Notes under the pieces: generated by a model | The model's database searches: none | What the model was told of the DNA's origin: nothing | Seen by the model: only the letters and a program-made list of their open reading frames with translations | Origin: GWF2-43-63 sp035390965 | Lineage (GTDB): Bacteria > Bacteroidota > Bacteroidia > Bacteroidales > DTU049 | Reading direction: 5' to 3' | Assembly: GCA_035390965.1 (NCBI GenBank) | Contig: DAOPKE010000068.1 | Coordinates: forward strand, 1-14,333 | Length of the DNA: 14,333 nucleotides | Position numbers and translations under genes: made by a program | Shown here: positions 14,125 to 14,333 of the stretch, piece by piece | How positions within the stretch are numbered: position 1 is the stretch's first letter | Layout: every line of letters begins with the position of its first letter

Positions 14125-14154
14125 CAAAGTTAGGGAATTTTTGATTGTTTCAAA
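14125..14154 (-). promoter_or_regulatory. Bacteroidota-type promoter of the hypothetical-HAD operon
   Basis: On the minus strand TTTG (14151-14154), 18 bp, then TAACTTTG (14125-14132). Both elements match consensus fully, and the ATG is 18 bp beyond the -7 element. Confidence 0.72.
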
Positions 14155-14181
14155 TACGCTGGCAAATTAACGGCCAGAAGG

Positions 14182-14251
14182 GTGGCACTCTTTGCTCCGA
14201 AATAGTGGCACTGTTTGGGCCGAAATAAGTGGCGCCGTTTGTGGCGGAATA
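14182..14251. repeat. Three tandem 23-bp repeats, likely terminal repeats of an IS21-like element
   Basis: Copies at 14182-14204, 14205-14227 and 14229-14251 all begin GTGGC and share GTTTG/CTTTG and CGAAATA or CGGAATA. The first two copies differ at only a few positions; the third is more diverged. IS21-family elements carry multiple internal repeats at their ends, and similar GTGGCACT-type repeats occur in Bacteroidota members as I recall. The element would extend to the right, beyond the window. No transposase is visible here. Confidence 0.5.
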
Positions 14252-14266
14252 GTAATCATATCAGAT

Positions 14267-14333
14267 ATGTCCGAAATGACACACTTATTTGAACACACTC
14301 CCGGAAATATTTGGAATTACTCAAAATCACTTT
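14267..14333 (+). CDS. Possible start of a coding sequence running off the window
   Basis: From ATG 14267 the frame (MSEMTHLFEHTPGNIWNYSK) stays open to the edge, 22 codons. It lies just inside the tandem repeats, where a transposase gene might begin, but it does not resemble a typical IstA N-terminus. It is too short to judge. Confidence 0.25.
   Translation, partial: MSEMTHLFEHTPGNIWNYSKSL

Noticed and set aside
1..14333. tRNA, rRNA and CRISPR arrays were looked for.
   Set aside because: No cloverleaf-like stretch, rRNA core sequence or regularly spaced repeats were recognised by eye.

Overview
The DNA looks like the chromosome of a member of the Bacteroidota. Overall GC is moderate to low, there are almost no purine-rich Shine-Dalgarno sites, and several genes are preceded by the Bacteroidota-type promoter (-7 TAnnTTTG, in some cases with a -33 TTG/TTTG about 17-19 bp upstream). 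Clear examples lie at 1328-1358 (+), 1300-1327 (-) and 14125-14154 (-). The gene content, with one retron, two WYL regulators, DUF488 genes, a nuclease, two uracil-DNA-glycosylase-like proteins and an AAA+ protease, is typical of a defence or accessory island. Ordinary genes and a probable IS end lie at the right side.

Left module (1-2400): a retron reverse transcriptase runs off the left edge on the minus strand. Immediately upstream is a structured stretch that looks like its msr-msd RNA. It has 12-bp a1/a2 inverted repeats, three short hairpins and one long imperfect hairpin. A WYL-domain regulator is divergent from it, and the two promoters overlap around an imperfect palindrome. Next (2476-4135, minus) comes a tight three-gene operon: two DUF488 proteins and a dual-OB-domain protein. 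A doubtful 90-residue ORF and an unrecognised gene (4507-4968) start divergently from a shared CATG. A TPR protein follows at 5182-6222.

Central cassette (6286-12864, plus): a second WYL regulator, a uracil-DNA-glycosylase-like protein, a zinc-ribbon plus PD-(D/E)XK nuclease and a two-TM protein form a compact run with ATGA or few-base junctions. A terminator with unusual interleaved inverted repeats follows. Then come a fusion of an HSP100-like AAA+ ATPase with an FtsH-type (M41) zinc protease and a second UDG-like protein. The two UDG-like genes share an identical 14-base leader. I infer one regulated conflict system that would sense or process modified nucleic acid, cut DNA and degrade protein. 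This is the best candidate in the window for an undescribed system, but function is not shown by sequence alone.

Right edge (12933-14333): a two-gene minus-strand operon (an unknown acidic protein, then a HAD phosphatase) has a near-perfect promoter. Beyond it, three 23-bp tandem repeats resemble the multiple terminal repeats of IS21-family elements, and a short reading frame runs off the window.
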